Source: an uncultured Saccharospirillaceae bacterium (GTDB lineage: Bacteria; Bacteroidota; Bacteroidia; Flavobacteriales_D; CAJJDF01). From it: a stretch of 64,000 nucleotides of DNA. The translations under genes and the position numbers were made by a program. Positions 1-9,240 of the stretch are shown one piece after another. Every line of letters begins with the position of its first letter. Position 1 is the stretch's first letter. Under the pieces are notes generated by a model. The model was not told the DNA's origin. It made no database searches and worked only from the letters and a program-made list of their open reading frames with translations. The stretch spans positions 34,090-98,089 of the forward strand of contig CATLPG010000006.1 in the NCBI GenBank assembly GCA_950054195.1, written 5' to 3'.

Positions 1-747
1 ACTTGGAGTGGTGGTGCACCAACTGGTTGGATTACCTCAGAAACTTACGATCCATCTTCTAACACTGTTGAGCAAATTACTGGTAACATGGGGTCTGGTA
101 GTGCTATTAAATTAACAACTAACCCTGTACAATTACAAAGCGGAACCTCTAGTTTTGCTTTCGCTGGACAAATTGTACCGAGTGCTGTCCAAGTAACAGA
201 TATTGAGTTTGATTTTCAAACATCAAATACAGCTGGAGATACTCTGGGTGCTGTTATTGGTTTTTGGGACAATTCAACTATTGGTTATGGCTTAACACTA
301 ACTTTGCCTGATGCAGCTAGCTGGAGTGGTATTAATGCTTATCCATTAGCTGATCTTTATGATTCTGCTGTTGCTAATAATGTTGATACTGACTCTATTT
401 ACATTGAGTTCAACTCTAACCTTGGTTCTGCAGGAACTAATGGAACTGAACTATGGATTGACAATGTAAACTTAGGTGGTTCTGCAGGAGTATACGAATT
501 ATTCTCTAACGTTAGCGTTAATGCTTATCCTAACCCAACAAGTGATATCGTTACTTTCGAAATCGAAGGAACTGAAACAGCTACAATTGAACTATACAAT
601 GCTGCTGGTGCAGTAGTTAAAAATGTAAATACTACTAGTACTTTAACTAACATTTCTTTAGGAAACGTTAAAGCAGGAAATTACTTCTACACTGTTAAAA
701 ATACAGAAGGAAAAATTGTTCGTTCTGGTCAAGTGATTAAGAACTAA
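1..747 (+). CDS. T9SS type A sorting domain protein, 3' end only
   Basis: The reading frame is open from base 1, so this is the C-terminal 248 residues of a longer secreted protein. The last ~80 residues form a type IX secretion sorting domain: it begins near the motif AYPNPTSD, has the usual alternating beta-strand pattern with GNYFYTVKN, and ends GQVIKN. In this family the domain directs export through the T9SS and is normally cleaved at the surface. The upstream part is rich in Ser, Thr, Gly and Asn and looks like an all-beta extracellular domain, but its family cannot be named from the fragment. A strong terminator follows directly. The true start lies outside the window. Confidence 0.85.
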   Translation, partial: TWSGGAPTGWITSETYDPSSNTVEQITGNMGSGSAIKLTTNPVQLQSGTSSFAFAGQIVPSAVQVTDIEFDFQTSNTAGDTLGAVIGFWDNSTIGYGLTLTLPDAASWSGINAYPLADLYDSAVANNVDTDSIYIEFNSNLGSAGTNGTELWIDNVNLGGSAGVYELFSNVSVNAYPNPTSDIVTFEIEGTETATIELYNAAGAVVKNVNTTSTLTNISLGNVKAGNYFYTVKNTEGKIVRSGQVIKN

Positions 748-774
748 TACTGTTAGATTTTAATTCTTAAATGT

Positions 775-815
775 AAAGTCGGCTTGAAATTAGTTTCAAG
801 CCGACTTTCTTTTTA
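775..815 (+). terminator. Rho-independent terminator after the T9SS cargo gene
   Basis: A perfect 15-bp inverted repeat (775-789 with 794-808) surrounds the 4-base loop TTAG and is followed by a T-rich tract. It lies 28 bases after the stop codon and separates this gene from the AsmA-like gene. Confidence 0.9.
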
Positions 816-909
816 CATCATTTTCATATCAACAACTACTTTCTATATTTTTCCAAACTATTACAATTAAAGGTTTATTTTTACGTAATCATTGTTAACC
901 ATTTCTTCA

Positions 910-3612
910 ATGAATACCGAAACTAGCAACCATATTACCCCCCCTAAAAAACCATTTATCAAACGAATTAAAAAGTGGTTATTAATAACAAGTACGCTAG
1001 TTTTTGTTCTTTTATTAACGGGTGTTATATTGGGCTATATCTATGAAGACGACATAAAAAAATATGCACTATCCTCCATCAATGCTGAACTAAAAAATGA
1101 TATTGTTATCGATGAGAAAGATATCAACTTTTCCTTTATAAGGAACTTTCCTAAAGCTAGCTTAACGTTGAAAAACGTAATAATACCTTCTAGTTTTAAA
1201 AACGATACCTTATTACAAGCCAATAGAGTTACATTAAAATTCGGCTTGCTTAAACTATTATCTGGTGAGTACATTGTAGATAAAATTACTATTGATGATG
1301 GTAAAGCATCAGTAGGGTTTAACGAAAAAGGAGTAGGAAATTACGATATATTGAAGGAGTCTAACAATAAGGATACAACAAGCTCATCCTTTCAGTTTAA
1401 TATTGATAATGTTCGATTAAACAACGTCTCTTTAACTTATTTTGACAATCAAAACAATCAATTAGCTGATGTTTTAATAAAAAAAGGACAACTAGTTGGG
1501 TCTTTTAGCGACCAAGAAACCGCTCTTACCTTTAGATCAAGACAATTAATAAATAACTTATCCATTGACTCTAGTTCCATTTTTAAAAACAAGGAAAGCA
1601 GTCTTGATTTAGATTTTAACTATACCGACAGTTCACAAAACTTAACCTTTAACAAAGGGACATTAGCTATTGAAAAAATGCTGTTTTCAGTTACGGGGTA
1701 TTATAACATAAAAAAGAACAGCTATGAGCTATCAAGCACTACTAAAAATGTAGAACTAGCGGATGTCTTTTCACTGTTGCCTAACGAAGTTTCTAACAAA
1801 TTAAAAGAATATAAATCCAATGCAGTTATTGAAAGCAACACTTCCCTTTCACGAAAAAGTAGCGATGACTTTGTAAATATCAAAAGTACTTTCTCAGTTA
1901 ATAAAGGAACTCTTACCGAGCAAAACACCAAAGCATCAATCAGTAACTTAAACTTAAATGGGGAGTATAAATTAACCAGAAACACTCAATTTATAACCAT
2001 TGAAAAAATAAAAGGAGAACTATCAGGAGGTAATTTCGAAGGAAGCCTAAAAGCCATTGGTAAAAATAAAATATCCATATTTTCTGATTTTAAACTAACT
2101 GCAGATTTAACCAAATTAGCTGAGTTTTTAAATTTTGAGCGTGTTGAAAACATAGCAGGTAAACTATCTATTGACAATACCCTAAAAGGAACTTATTTCA
2201 ATAATAATTTTAACTTAACACAACTATCGGGGAAAACACAACTAAAAAATGTTGCTCTTAAGCTAGTAGGCAAAAAATATAGTTTAGCCAATTTGCAGGG
2301 CGACTTCAACTTTAATCGCTTTACCTCAACAGGTACGTTTAAAGGTGAATACGGTGAGTCAGACTTTGCCATCAACACACAAGTTCAAAACCTAATAGAA
2401 CATATTATAAGCAATAAACCGCTTATTATAAACAACTATATCCAATCAGAAAGATTAAATCTAAATGAAATACTATCACTAGCCGAAGAAGATAATAACA
2501 AAGAAGTTGATACTAATTTTTATTTACCAAAAAACATTTCAACCACAACAACAGCTAATGTTGGCACATTACTTTATCAAAAGCATGAACTAACACAATT
2601 ATCAGGGAAATTACTTATTTCGCCTTGGCAGGTAGATGCTAGTAATTTATCCTTTAAAGCAAATGGTGGTATCTACTCCATGAGTGCCAACTTAAAACCA
2701 CATCAAGAGGATAGGTATCTATTAAAAGCAAATACAGTTGCGGGCAATATTGATGTTCCAGATTTTTTTAATCGTTTCGATAATTTTGGACAAGATGTAC
2801 TAGAGGCAAGACATGTTAAAGGAAGAGCTGATGCTATAATAAATTTGAGTGCTGAGCTAACAAAAGGACTAACAATTTTAACCCCAACATTAGATGTTCA
2901 AACAGATTTTACCATCTCAAAAGGAGAACTTAAAGATTTTGAGTTATTCGAAGAAATGGCAGATTACATTAAATCTAACACTATTGCTAAAAAAGTTGTT
3001 CAAGTAGATCAATTATCTCAAAAGCTTAAACATATTTATTTTGATGAATTACAAAACACACTTACTATAAAAGATTCTAAAATAACCCTCCCAAACATGT
3101 ACATTACCTCATCAGCTATGGATGTTGGGATTTATGGTGAGCAAGATTTTGATTTTAATATCAAATACGGAATAAACTTTAGGTTAAGAGATGTATTAAT
3201 AAAAGATAAAAGTTCTGATTTTGGCTACATCGTAGATGATGGAGAAGGAAGAAGAATGTACCTTTCGCTGGTTGGTACAATTGATGAGCCCGAATTTAAG
3301 TTAGATGCTGAAGCTCGTAAAGATGCTCGTAAAGAGAAAATTGCTGATGAAAAAAATAAAATAAAGTCTATTCTAAACCAAGAGTTTGGTCTCTTTAAAA
3401 ACTCAACCGAAAACGCTGATAATTCACAAAAAAATGACCCAGCTCCAGCTAAAGTAGAGGTTGATTGGGACAATACAGATGAATCAACCAAAGACAAAGG
3501 CGAAGAAGAAAAAAAGAAAAAGAAGAAAATCCCAAAGTGGATTCAAAAACTTACCGGAGATGATGGCTCAGGAACAAAACATACCAAATCTAAAGTTGAA
3601 GTTGAGGAGTAA
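910..3612 (+). CDS. AsmA family protein
   Basis: A 900-residue protein with a basic N-terminus, one membrane helix at about residues 24-44, and a very long beta-rich periplasmic region typical of AsmA/TamB-like proteins, which are thought to bridge the envelope and help lipid transport or outer-membrane assembly. The C-terminus is a charged Lys/Glu-rich tail. An in-frame TTG at 892 would add six residues, but ATG 910 is preferred: a near-match to the Bacteroidota -7 box (TATTTTTA, 876-883) would place the transcript start close to 890. The stop codon is four bases from the stop of the convergent metallopeptidase gene, and no terminator is visible between them. The substrate is unknown. Confidence 0.8.
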   Translation: MNTETSNHITPPKKPFIKRIKKWLLITSTLVFVLLLTGVILGYIYEDDIKKYALSSINAELKNDIVIDEKDINFSFIRNFPKASLTLKNVIIPSSFKNDTLLQANRVTLKFGLLKLLSGEYIVDKITIDDGKASVGFNEKGVGNYDILKESNNKDTTSSSFQFNIDNVRLNNVSLTYFDNQNNQLADVLIKKGQLVGSFSDQETALTFRSRQLINNLSIDSSSIFKNKESSLDLDFNYTDSSQNLTFNKGTLAIEKMLFSVTGYYNIKKNSYELSSTTKNVELADVFSLLPNEVSNKLKEYKSNAVIESNTSLSRKSSDDFVNIKSTFSVNKGTLTEQNTKASISNLNLNGEYKLTRNTQFITIEKIKGELSGGNFEGSLKAIGKNKISIFSDFKLTADLTKLAEFLNFERVENIAGKLSIDNTLKGTYFNNNFNLTQLSGKTQLKNVALKLVGKKYSLANLQGDFNFNRFTSTGTFKGEYGESDFAINTQVQNLIEHIISNKPLIINNYIQSERLNLNEILSLAEEDNNKEVDTNFYLPKNISTTTTANVGTLLYQKHELTQLSGKLLISPWQVDASNLSFKANGGIYSMSANLKPHQEDRYLLKANTVAGNIDVPDFFNRFDNFGQDVLEARHVKGRADAIINLSAELTKGLTILTPTLDVQTDFTISKGELKDFELFEEMADYIKSNTIAKKVVQVDQLSQKLKHIYFDELQNTLTIKDSKITLPNMYITSSAMDVGIYGEQDFDFNIKYGINFRLRDVLIKDKSSDFGYIVDDGEGRRMYLSLVGTIDEPEFKLDAEARKDARKEKIADEKNKIKSILNQEFGLFKNSTENADNSQKNDPAPAKVEVDWDNTDESTKDKGEEEKKKKKKIPKWIQKLTGDDGSGTKHTKSKVEVEE

Positions 3613-3616
3613 GTAA

Positions 3617-4339
3617 TTACCAAATTCTAGTTGAATAGCTTTTAATTTCTTTATCCAAAGCTTTAGCCTGTCCGTTTGTAACCCTATTCATCAAGTTCCA
3701 AAAAGAGGCTTGGTGATTCTTTTCTACTGTATGGCAAAGCTCATGTAAAAGCACATAATCTTGTAAATGTTTTGGCACCCTCATTAAATGAAGAGATAAC
3801 ACAATTTTATTATCATAAGAACAACTTCCCCATTTACTCCTAACATTTTTAACCTTAACATCTGTATAGTTAAACCCACAGTAGTTGGCCCAATACTCAA
3901 GTTTAGGAATTAAGTATTTTTCAGCTTCTAATTTATATGCTTTTTCTATTAATTTTCTAATCTTGTTTTGAACATCTAACTCTGTTAAGCTAACTGTTAA
4001 AGGATAATAAAAACGAATACAATCATCACTAATCACACCTTTAAAGGTTTTATTTTCCCATTTAATTATCTCCAGTGAACGATCAGTCGTTTTAAAGTTA
4101 GTTTCAGCAGTAAAAACTGTTTGTTTACCTTCTGTCACTTTTATTTTATTTAAGCTAGCATTAATCCATGATTTTTTTTCTTGAATAAAAGATATAGCCT
4201 GGCGGTTAGTAATATACCAAGGCACATTAACAATAACTCCATCAAAAGGTTTTACAGATATACTTAAACGCTTTAGCCTTTTACTTCTTTTAAAAGTAAC
4301 GTAACCAATGTTGGCTATCTCTATTTTTTCTGTAGGCAT
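3617..4339 (-). CDS. YgjP-like (DUF45, SprT-type) metallopeptidase
   Basis: This 240-residue protein carries the family signature RSKWGSCS (168-175), then the zinc motif HELCH (199-203) and a third likely ligand His209 in the context NHQASFW. This is the YgjP/DUF45 pattern. Length and motif spacing match an intact family member. There is no signal peptide, so it should be cytoplasmic. It stands alone on the minus strand between two plus-strand units. The physiological substrate of this family is not well established. Confidence 0.85.
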   Translation of the reverse strand: MPTEKIEIANIGYVTFKRSKRLKRLSISVKPFDGVIVNVPWYITNRQAISFIQEKKSWINASLNKIKVTEGKQTVFTAETNFKTTDRSLEIIKWENKTFKGVISDDCIRFYYPLTVSLTELDVQNKIRKLIEKAYKLEAEKYLIPKLEYWANYCGFNYTDVKVKNVRSKWGSCSYDNKIVLSLHLMRVPKHLQDYVLLHELCHTVEKNHQASFWNLMNRVTNGQAKALDKEIKSYSTRIW

Positions 4340-4437
4340 ACTATAAATCTAAGAAATACTCATTTAATAACATGCACTGATTTTATTAGGTTTTCGCTTA
4401 AACTTGTATCTTTAAGAAATAAGACAAAAAAAGCTGC

Positions 4438-5439
4438 ATGAAAATAATTGTTCCAATGGCAGGAAGAGGCTCAAGATTAAGACCTCACACATTAACAGTT
4501 CCAAAACCATTAATGCCTGTAGCAGGAAAACCAATTGTACAACGTCTCGTTGAAGATATTGCTAAAGTATCTGATGAAGGAATAGAAGAAATTGCCTTTA
4601 TTATTGGTGATTTTGGAAAAGAAGTTGAACAAGAACTAACTGAAATAGCAAATAACCTAGGTGCTAAAGCATCTATTTACTTTCAAGATGAAGCATTAGG
4701 AACAGCACATGCCATTTTATGTGCCAAGGAATCCTTAAGTGGCAATATTGTTGTTGCATTTGCCGATACCCTTTTTAGAGCAGAATTTACATTAGATAAT
4801 GAGTCTGACGGAATCATATGGGTAAAACAAATTGAAGATCCATCTGCTTTTGGAGTGGTTAAGCTTGATAATAGCGGACACATTACTGATTTTGTAGAAA
4901 AGCCTCAAGAATATGTTTCTGATTTAGCAATTATTGGAATTTATTACTTTAAAGACGGAGAACGCTTAAAAAATGAACTTCAATATTTAATTGATAATAA
5001 TATCAAAGAAAAAGGCGAGTACCAACTAACAAATGCTCTGGAAAACCTAAAGCAAAAAGGAGCAAAGTTTAAAACCGGTCAGGTAAACGAATGGATGGAC
5101 TGTGGAAACAAACAAGTTACGGTAGAAACCAACCAAAAAGTACTATCCTTCCAAAAGGAAAATGTACTTGGAACAAACTTAGTAAAGGAAAACAGTATAA
5201 TTATACCTCCTTGCTTTATAGGGGATAACGTTACTTTAGTAAATAGTGTTGTTGGTCCTTATGCTTCTATTGGTAGTAATTCAACTATAAAAAAATCTAT
5301 CATAGAAAATAGTATTGTACAAAAAGAAGTTATTATAGAAAACACAAACTTAAATAATAGTATGGTGGGTAATAAATCGCAATACATCGCTTCACCGAAA
5401 GATTTAAGCATAGGAGATTATACACAAATCTCTAACTAG
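4438..5439 (+). CDS. Sugar-phosphate nucleotidyltransferase
   Basis: The N-terminus has the nucleotidyltransferase signature GRGSRLRP (9-16) followed by VPKPL, the site that binds NTP and the sugar phosphate. Residues 1 to about 235 form the catalytic Rossmann-like domain and about 250-320 form a left-handed beta-helix with isoleucine-rich hexapeptide repeats. It resembles glucose-1-phosphate thymidylyl/uridylyltransferases and should make an NDP-sugar; the exact base and sugar cannot be read from sequence. A near-consensus -7 box (TATCTTTA, 4407-4414) lies 23 bases before the ATG. It is the first gene of an envelope operon; the next gene starts three bases after its stop. Confidence 0.85.
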   Translation: MKIIVPMAGRGSRLRPHTLTVPKPLMPVAGKPIVQRLVEDIAKVSDEGIEEIAFIIGDFGKEVEQELTEIANNLGAKASIYFQDEALGTAHAILCAKESLSGNIVVAFADTLFRAEFTLDNESDGIIWVKQIEDPSAFGVVKLDNSGHITDFVEKPQEYVSDLAIIGIYYFKDGERLKNELQYLIDNNIKEKGEYQLTNALENLKQKGAKFKTGQVNEWMDCGNKQVTVETNQKVLSFQKENVLGTNLVKENSIIIPPCFIGDNVTLVNSVVGPYASIGSNSTIKKSIIENSIVQKEVIIENTNLNNSMVGNKSQYIASPKDLSIGDYTQISN

Positions 5440-5442
5440 TAA

Positions 5443-7188
5443 ATGAAAAATAGCTTCTACATACTCCTATTATTACTTTCCATTTCTTGTGGGAGCAAAA
5501 AAAAGTTAGCTACAAATAGTTCATCAGCTTCAAATAAAAACGTTGAGGAAAAAGTACTCTCTGAGTCTAAACAAAGAGAGTTTAAGCAGTACTTTTTTGA
5601 AGGAATGCAACAAAAGTCTCTTAACAATACTGATGAAGCAATAGAGCTATTCAAAAAAGCATTAGCAATAAATAATAAAAGTGGTGCATCACTACATGAA
5701 ATTTCGCAACTATACGCATATGATAGAAACTATGTAGATGCACTAAAGTATGCTGAAAAAGCAGCTGCAGTTAATGATGAAAACAAGTGGTATATTTTGC
5801 AGTTGGGACTTATGCAAAAACGAATGCTTCAATATGATAATGCTACAAAATCATACGAAAAATTAGTTCTAATTGACCCAAAAAACATCGACTTTTTAGA
5901 AGAACTAATGGACATGTACATTCGTACTGGAAAATCGGAAAAAGCCGCTGAGCTTATCGATCAAGTAATTGATGTTTTAGGTCCAATGGATGAGTTGTTA
6001 TTGCAAAAACAAAGCTTATATATAGAAGCAGGCGAAATTGATAAAGCCATTGATGAAGCCAAATTAATGGTTAATAAAAACCCAGATGATCCTAGGTATT
6101 TAAGTATGCTTGCTCAACTTTATGAGCAAAACAACGAAAAAGAAAAAGCATTAGATGTTTATAAAAAGGTACTCGAACTAAACCCTAGTGATGGAGTTGC
6201 CAGTCTATCAATTGCTCGGTTTTATAAAAACAAAGAGCAAAACGACAAGGTACACCCTTACATGAAAACCGTATTTAAAGATGACAAATTAAGCCCTAGC
6301 TTAAAACTTACTATATTAGTGGATTATATTGAGGAGTCTTTAAAAGATGAAGAAATTAAAAACCACACCATTGAGCTAATAGAAATTATGCAAGCTACAC
6401 ACCCAAAAAGTGTACAGTCTTTTGTAGCTGCTGGTGATTTTTATATTCAACATGAAAAACTAGAAGAATCAAGAAATGCCTACAGAAAAGCTGCTGCTTT
6501 AGATGCTAACTCATATCCTATTTGGGTTCAACTGTTAACCATTGATTTAGATTTAAGAAACTATAATTACCTAGCGATAGATAGTAAAGAAGCCATGGAA
6601 ACTTTTCCATCACAACCAGTATTTTACCTGTATAATGGAATGGCCAATCATTACTTAAAAAAATATCACGAAGCGGTTGATGTTTTAACTATGGGAAAAG
6701 ACTTGGTAATTGATAACAAAGAGCTGATGCTAGATTTTCACAAATCTCTTGGTGAAGCCTATCACGAACTAAAACAATATCCTCAAGCCGATAAAAACTT
6801 TGAAAAAGCGTTAGAAATAAACCCAAATCAACCCTACCTTTTAAATAATTATAGCTACTATCTATCCCTTCGAAAGGCTAAATTAGCTAGAGCTGCAGAA
6901 ATGGCTAAAAAAGCCAATGAGCTTATTGAAAATGAAACTTCTTTTGAAGACACCTATGGATGGGTTCTGTTTCAGCAAGAAAACTATAAAGAAGCAAAAG
7001 AATGGATTGAAAATGCACTATCGCATGGTGGAGACCAGAGTGCTGTAATACTTGAGCATTATGGTGATGTTTTGTTTAAACTAGGTGAAACAGAAAAAGC
7101 ATTAACATATTGGAAAAAGGCAAAACAAAAAGAAGGTTATAGCGATAAACTCGATCAAAAAATAAAAGAAGGTAAATATGTGGAGTAG
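5443..7188 (+). CDS. TPR-repeat lipoprotein
   Basis: A 581-residue protein with a lipoprotein signal peptide (lipobox SISC, acylated Cys16) followed by tandem tetratricopeptide repeats over most of its length, for example the paired helices around NTDEAIELFKKALAINN and PQADKNFEKALEINP. TPR lipoproteins are protein-interaction scaffolds at the inner face of the outer membrane. It is the second gene of the operon and overlaps the DUF4292 gene by 11 bases, which suggests translational coupling. The partner cannot be identified from sequence. Confidence 0.85.
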   Translation: MKNSFYILLLLLSISCGSKKKLATNSSSASNKNVEEKVLSESKQREFKQYFFEGMQQKSLNNTDEAIELFKKALAINNKSGASLHEISQLYAYDRNYVDALKYAEKAAAVNDENKWYILQLGLMQKRMLQYDNATKSYEKLVLIDPKNIDFLEELMDMYIRTGKSEKAAELIDQVIDVLGPMDELLLQKQSLYIEAGEIDKAIDEAKLMVNKNPDDPRYLSMLAQLYEQNNEKEKALDVYKKVLELNPSDGVASLSIARFYKNKEQNDKVHPYMKTVFKDDKLSPSLKLTILVDYIEESLKDEEIKNHTIELIEIMQATHPKSVQSFVAAGDFYIQHEKLEESRNAYRKAAALDANSYPIWVQLLTIDLDLRNYNYLAIDSKEAMETFPSQPVFYLYNGMANHYLKKYHEAVDVLTMGKDLVIDNKELMLDFHKSLGEAYHELKQYPQADKNFEKALEINPNQPYLLNNYSYYLSLRKAKLARAAEMAKKANELIENETSFEDTYGWVLFQQENYKEAKEWIENALSHGGDQSAVILEHYGDVLFKLGETEKALTYWKKAKQKEGYSDKLDQKIKEGKYVE

Positions 7189-7999
7189 ATATGTTCACAT
7201 ACTGCTAATTTTACTTTTGCTAGTATCCTGTAAAAACAAAAAAAAGATTTTAAAGGATATTGAAGCTGCCGACTTAAAAGCAAAGATGGAGGCTAGTGAT
7301 GTAATCACTGAAATGAAAAAAAACGAATTCAACTTTACAACACTCAAGGCAATCATTAAAACAAAGTTTAAAACTAGTTCAGGCGAAAATCAATCGTTCA
7401 AAACCTTGTTGCTAATTAAAAAGGATAGTGCAATTGAAGCTAATGTAACGTATTTAAACATTCCTATTTTATCTACATTAATTACACGAGACTCTATTAA
7501 GTTCGTTAATAGGCGAGAAAAAAAGTACTTTGTTGGTTCAATAGCTTCTGTAAGTGAATATTTTAAAGTACCAGTGGATTATCATAACATCGAAAACCTG
7601 TTAGTTGGTAACGCTATTTCTATTGATTCTACTAAAGATCACTACCTTATTGATTTTGAAGAAGAAGTATATTTAAGCTCCATCAAAAAATCAGAACTAA
7701 AGGATATTATTGATAATAAAAAGACCTTAGATGGTTGGATGTACCGTTACTGGATAAATGAATACTTTAGACCAGGGAAAACGATATTAAACAACCCTAA
7801 AAAAGAAAGTAGCTTGGAAATTATCCAGAAAGATTATATCCAGATAGAAGGACAAGAAATTCCCAATCACACAACAGCAGTATTTTCGAATCCCTACGAT
7901 ACAATTGATATAAAACTCAATTACAATAAGCTGAAGCTTGATAAACCCATCGAGTTTAAATTTGATATAACCGATAAATACGAGCCATACGAAGAATAA
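7178..7999 (+). CDS. DUF4292 family lipoprotein
   Basis: This 273-residue lipoprotein (lipobox LVSC, Cys18) has a beta-rich body that matches the Bacteroidota-specific DUF4292 family. As I recall, that family has been placed near the LolA/LolB lipoprotein-carrier fold, but I cannot verify this here. It overlaps the TPR gene by 11 bases and shares one base with the start of the EnvC-like gene. The conserved companionship with an EnvC-like protein suggests a job in envelope or peptidoglycan assembly. No catalytic motif is visible. Confidence 0.75.
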   Translation: MWSRYVHILLILLLLVSCKNKKKILKDIEAADLKAKMEASDVITEMKKNEFNFTTLKAIIKTKFKTSSGENQSFKTLLLIKKDSAIEANVTYLNIPILSTLITRDSIKFVNRREKKYFVGSIASVSEYFKVPVDYHNIENLLVGNAISIDSTKDHYLIDFEEEVYLSSIKKSELKDIIDNKKTLDGWMYRYWINEYFRPGKTILNNPKKESSLEIIQKDYIQIEGQEIPNHTTAVFSNPYDTIDIKLNYNKLKLDKPIEFKFDITDKYEPYEE

Positions 8000-9234
8000 T
8001 GAGTCGCTATCTTTTACATATATCGCTTTTATTTGTTTTTGTAGTATCACAAAACCAATTCGTTTTAGGACAAAGCAAGCGTACACTTCAAAAAAAAGAG
8101 GCTCGGTTAAAAAAGCAAATTTCCGAAACAAAATCACTCATTGAAAAAACAAAGCAAAACAAAGAAACTACATTAAGTCAGCTAGCAATTATTGATCAAC
8201 AAATAGCCTTACGTAGCCAACTTATCAATAATCTCAACAATCAAATCAAAGAAATTGAGGAAAACATTCTTAAAAATGGAGATGAAATAACGGCTTTAAA
8301 CGAGGATTTAGAAAAGCTAAAGAAAGAATTCAAGGAAATGCTTCGGTATGCTTACAAAAATAGAAATAAGGACTATGGTATGATGTATTTACTTTCAGCA
8401 AATGACATCAACATTGCTTACCGCAGGATTAAATACATGAATCAATACAGCGAAAGCCGTAAAACGCATGTAAAAGAAATTAAAGAAACTCAAAGCAGAT
8501 TAGAACAACAAAATCAAGAGCTTTTACAAAACAAAGCAGATAAGGTAATTCTTGTGGAAGATTCAAAAAAGGAGTTTACCTCTTTTGAACAAGACAAAAC
8601 GTATAAAAATGAGCTGCTAGCTAAAATACAATCAGACCAAGCGAGCCTTCAAAGTAAACTTAAAAAGCAAGAAGAGGAAAAACTAAAGATTGCTAGAGCG
8701 ATTCAAAAAGCTATTGAAGAAGAAATAAAAAAGAAAAAGGCAAAAAAGAACACAACAAAAGGAACCAGCAGTGGCTTTGCTTTAACTCCAGAAGAAAAAT
8801 TATTAGGAAAACGCTTTGTGGACAACAAAGGTAAACTCCCTTGGCCAGTTGAAAAAGGAACTGTTACAGGTAAATTTGGTAAGCAACAGCACAGCATACT
8901 ATCAACCGTTCAAATAGAAAACAACGGAATATTTATTAGTACTTCTAAAAATGCTAAGGTTAGGGCCGTTTACGATGGTGAGGTTACATATGTTGGCACA
9001 CTGGAAGGTGCTGGTGTTATGATTATGATTAGCCATGGAAATTATCGTACGGTTTATGCTAATCTGCAAAACGCTTATGTTAAAGTAGGACAAAAGGTAG
9101 CTACAAAGCAAAATATTGGGGAGTTGATTACTAAAAATGGAGAGAATATTAGTGAATCAAATTTTTCTATATGGAAAATAACCGGAACAAGTTCTCAGCC
9201 TGTAAATCCAGCCCTATGGCTTTCTCGTAGATAA
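7999..9234 (+). CDS. EnvC-like murein hydrolase activator (degenerate M23)
   Basis: A 411-residue exported protein: a signal peptide ending near residue 25, long coiled coils at about 30-120 and 150-260, and a C-terminal M23/LytM domain at about 290-408. The zinc residues of active M23 enzymes are lost: the first motif reads NNGIFIS instead of HxGxD, YAHL reads YANL, and the last HxH region reads SNFSIW. This is the EnvC pattern, in which a non-catalytic LytM domain activates amidases that split the septal wall. It overlaps the DUF4292 gene by one base and is followed after six bases by the RND gene. Confidence 0.85.
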   Translation: MSRYLLHISLLFVFVVSQNQFVLGQSKRTLQKKEARLKKQISETKSLIEKTKQNKETTLSQLAIIDQQIALRSQLINNLNNQIKEIEENILKNGDEITALNEDLEKLKKEFKEMLRYAYKNRNKDYGMMYLLSANDINIAYRRIKYMNQYSESRKTHVKEIKETQSRLEQQNQELLQNKADKVILVEDSKKEFTSFEQDKTYKNELLAKIQSDQASLQSKLKKQEEEKLKIARAIQKAIEEEIKKKKAKKNTTKGTSSGFALTPEEKLLGKRFVDNKGKLPWPVEKGTVTGKFGKQQHSILSTVQIENNGIFISTSKNAKVRAVYDGEVTYVGTLEGAGVMIMISHGNYRTVYANLQNAYVKVGQKVATKQNIGELITKNGENISESNFSIWKITGTSSQPVNPALWLSRR

Positions 9235-9240
9235 GATAAA

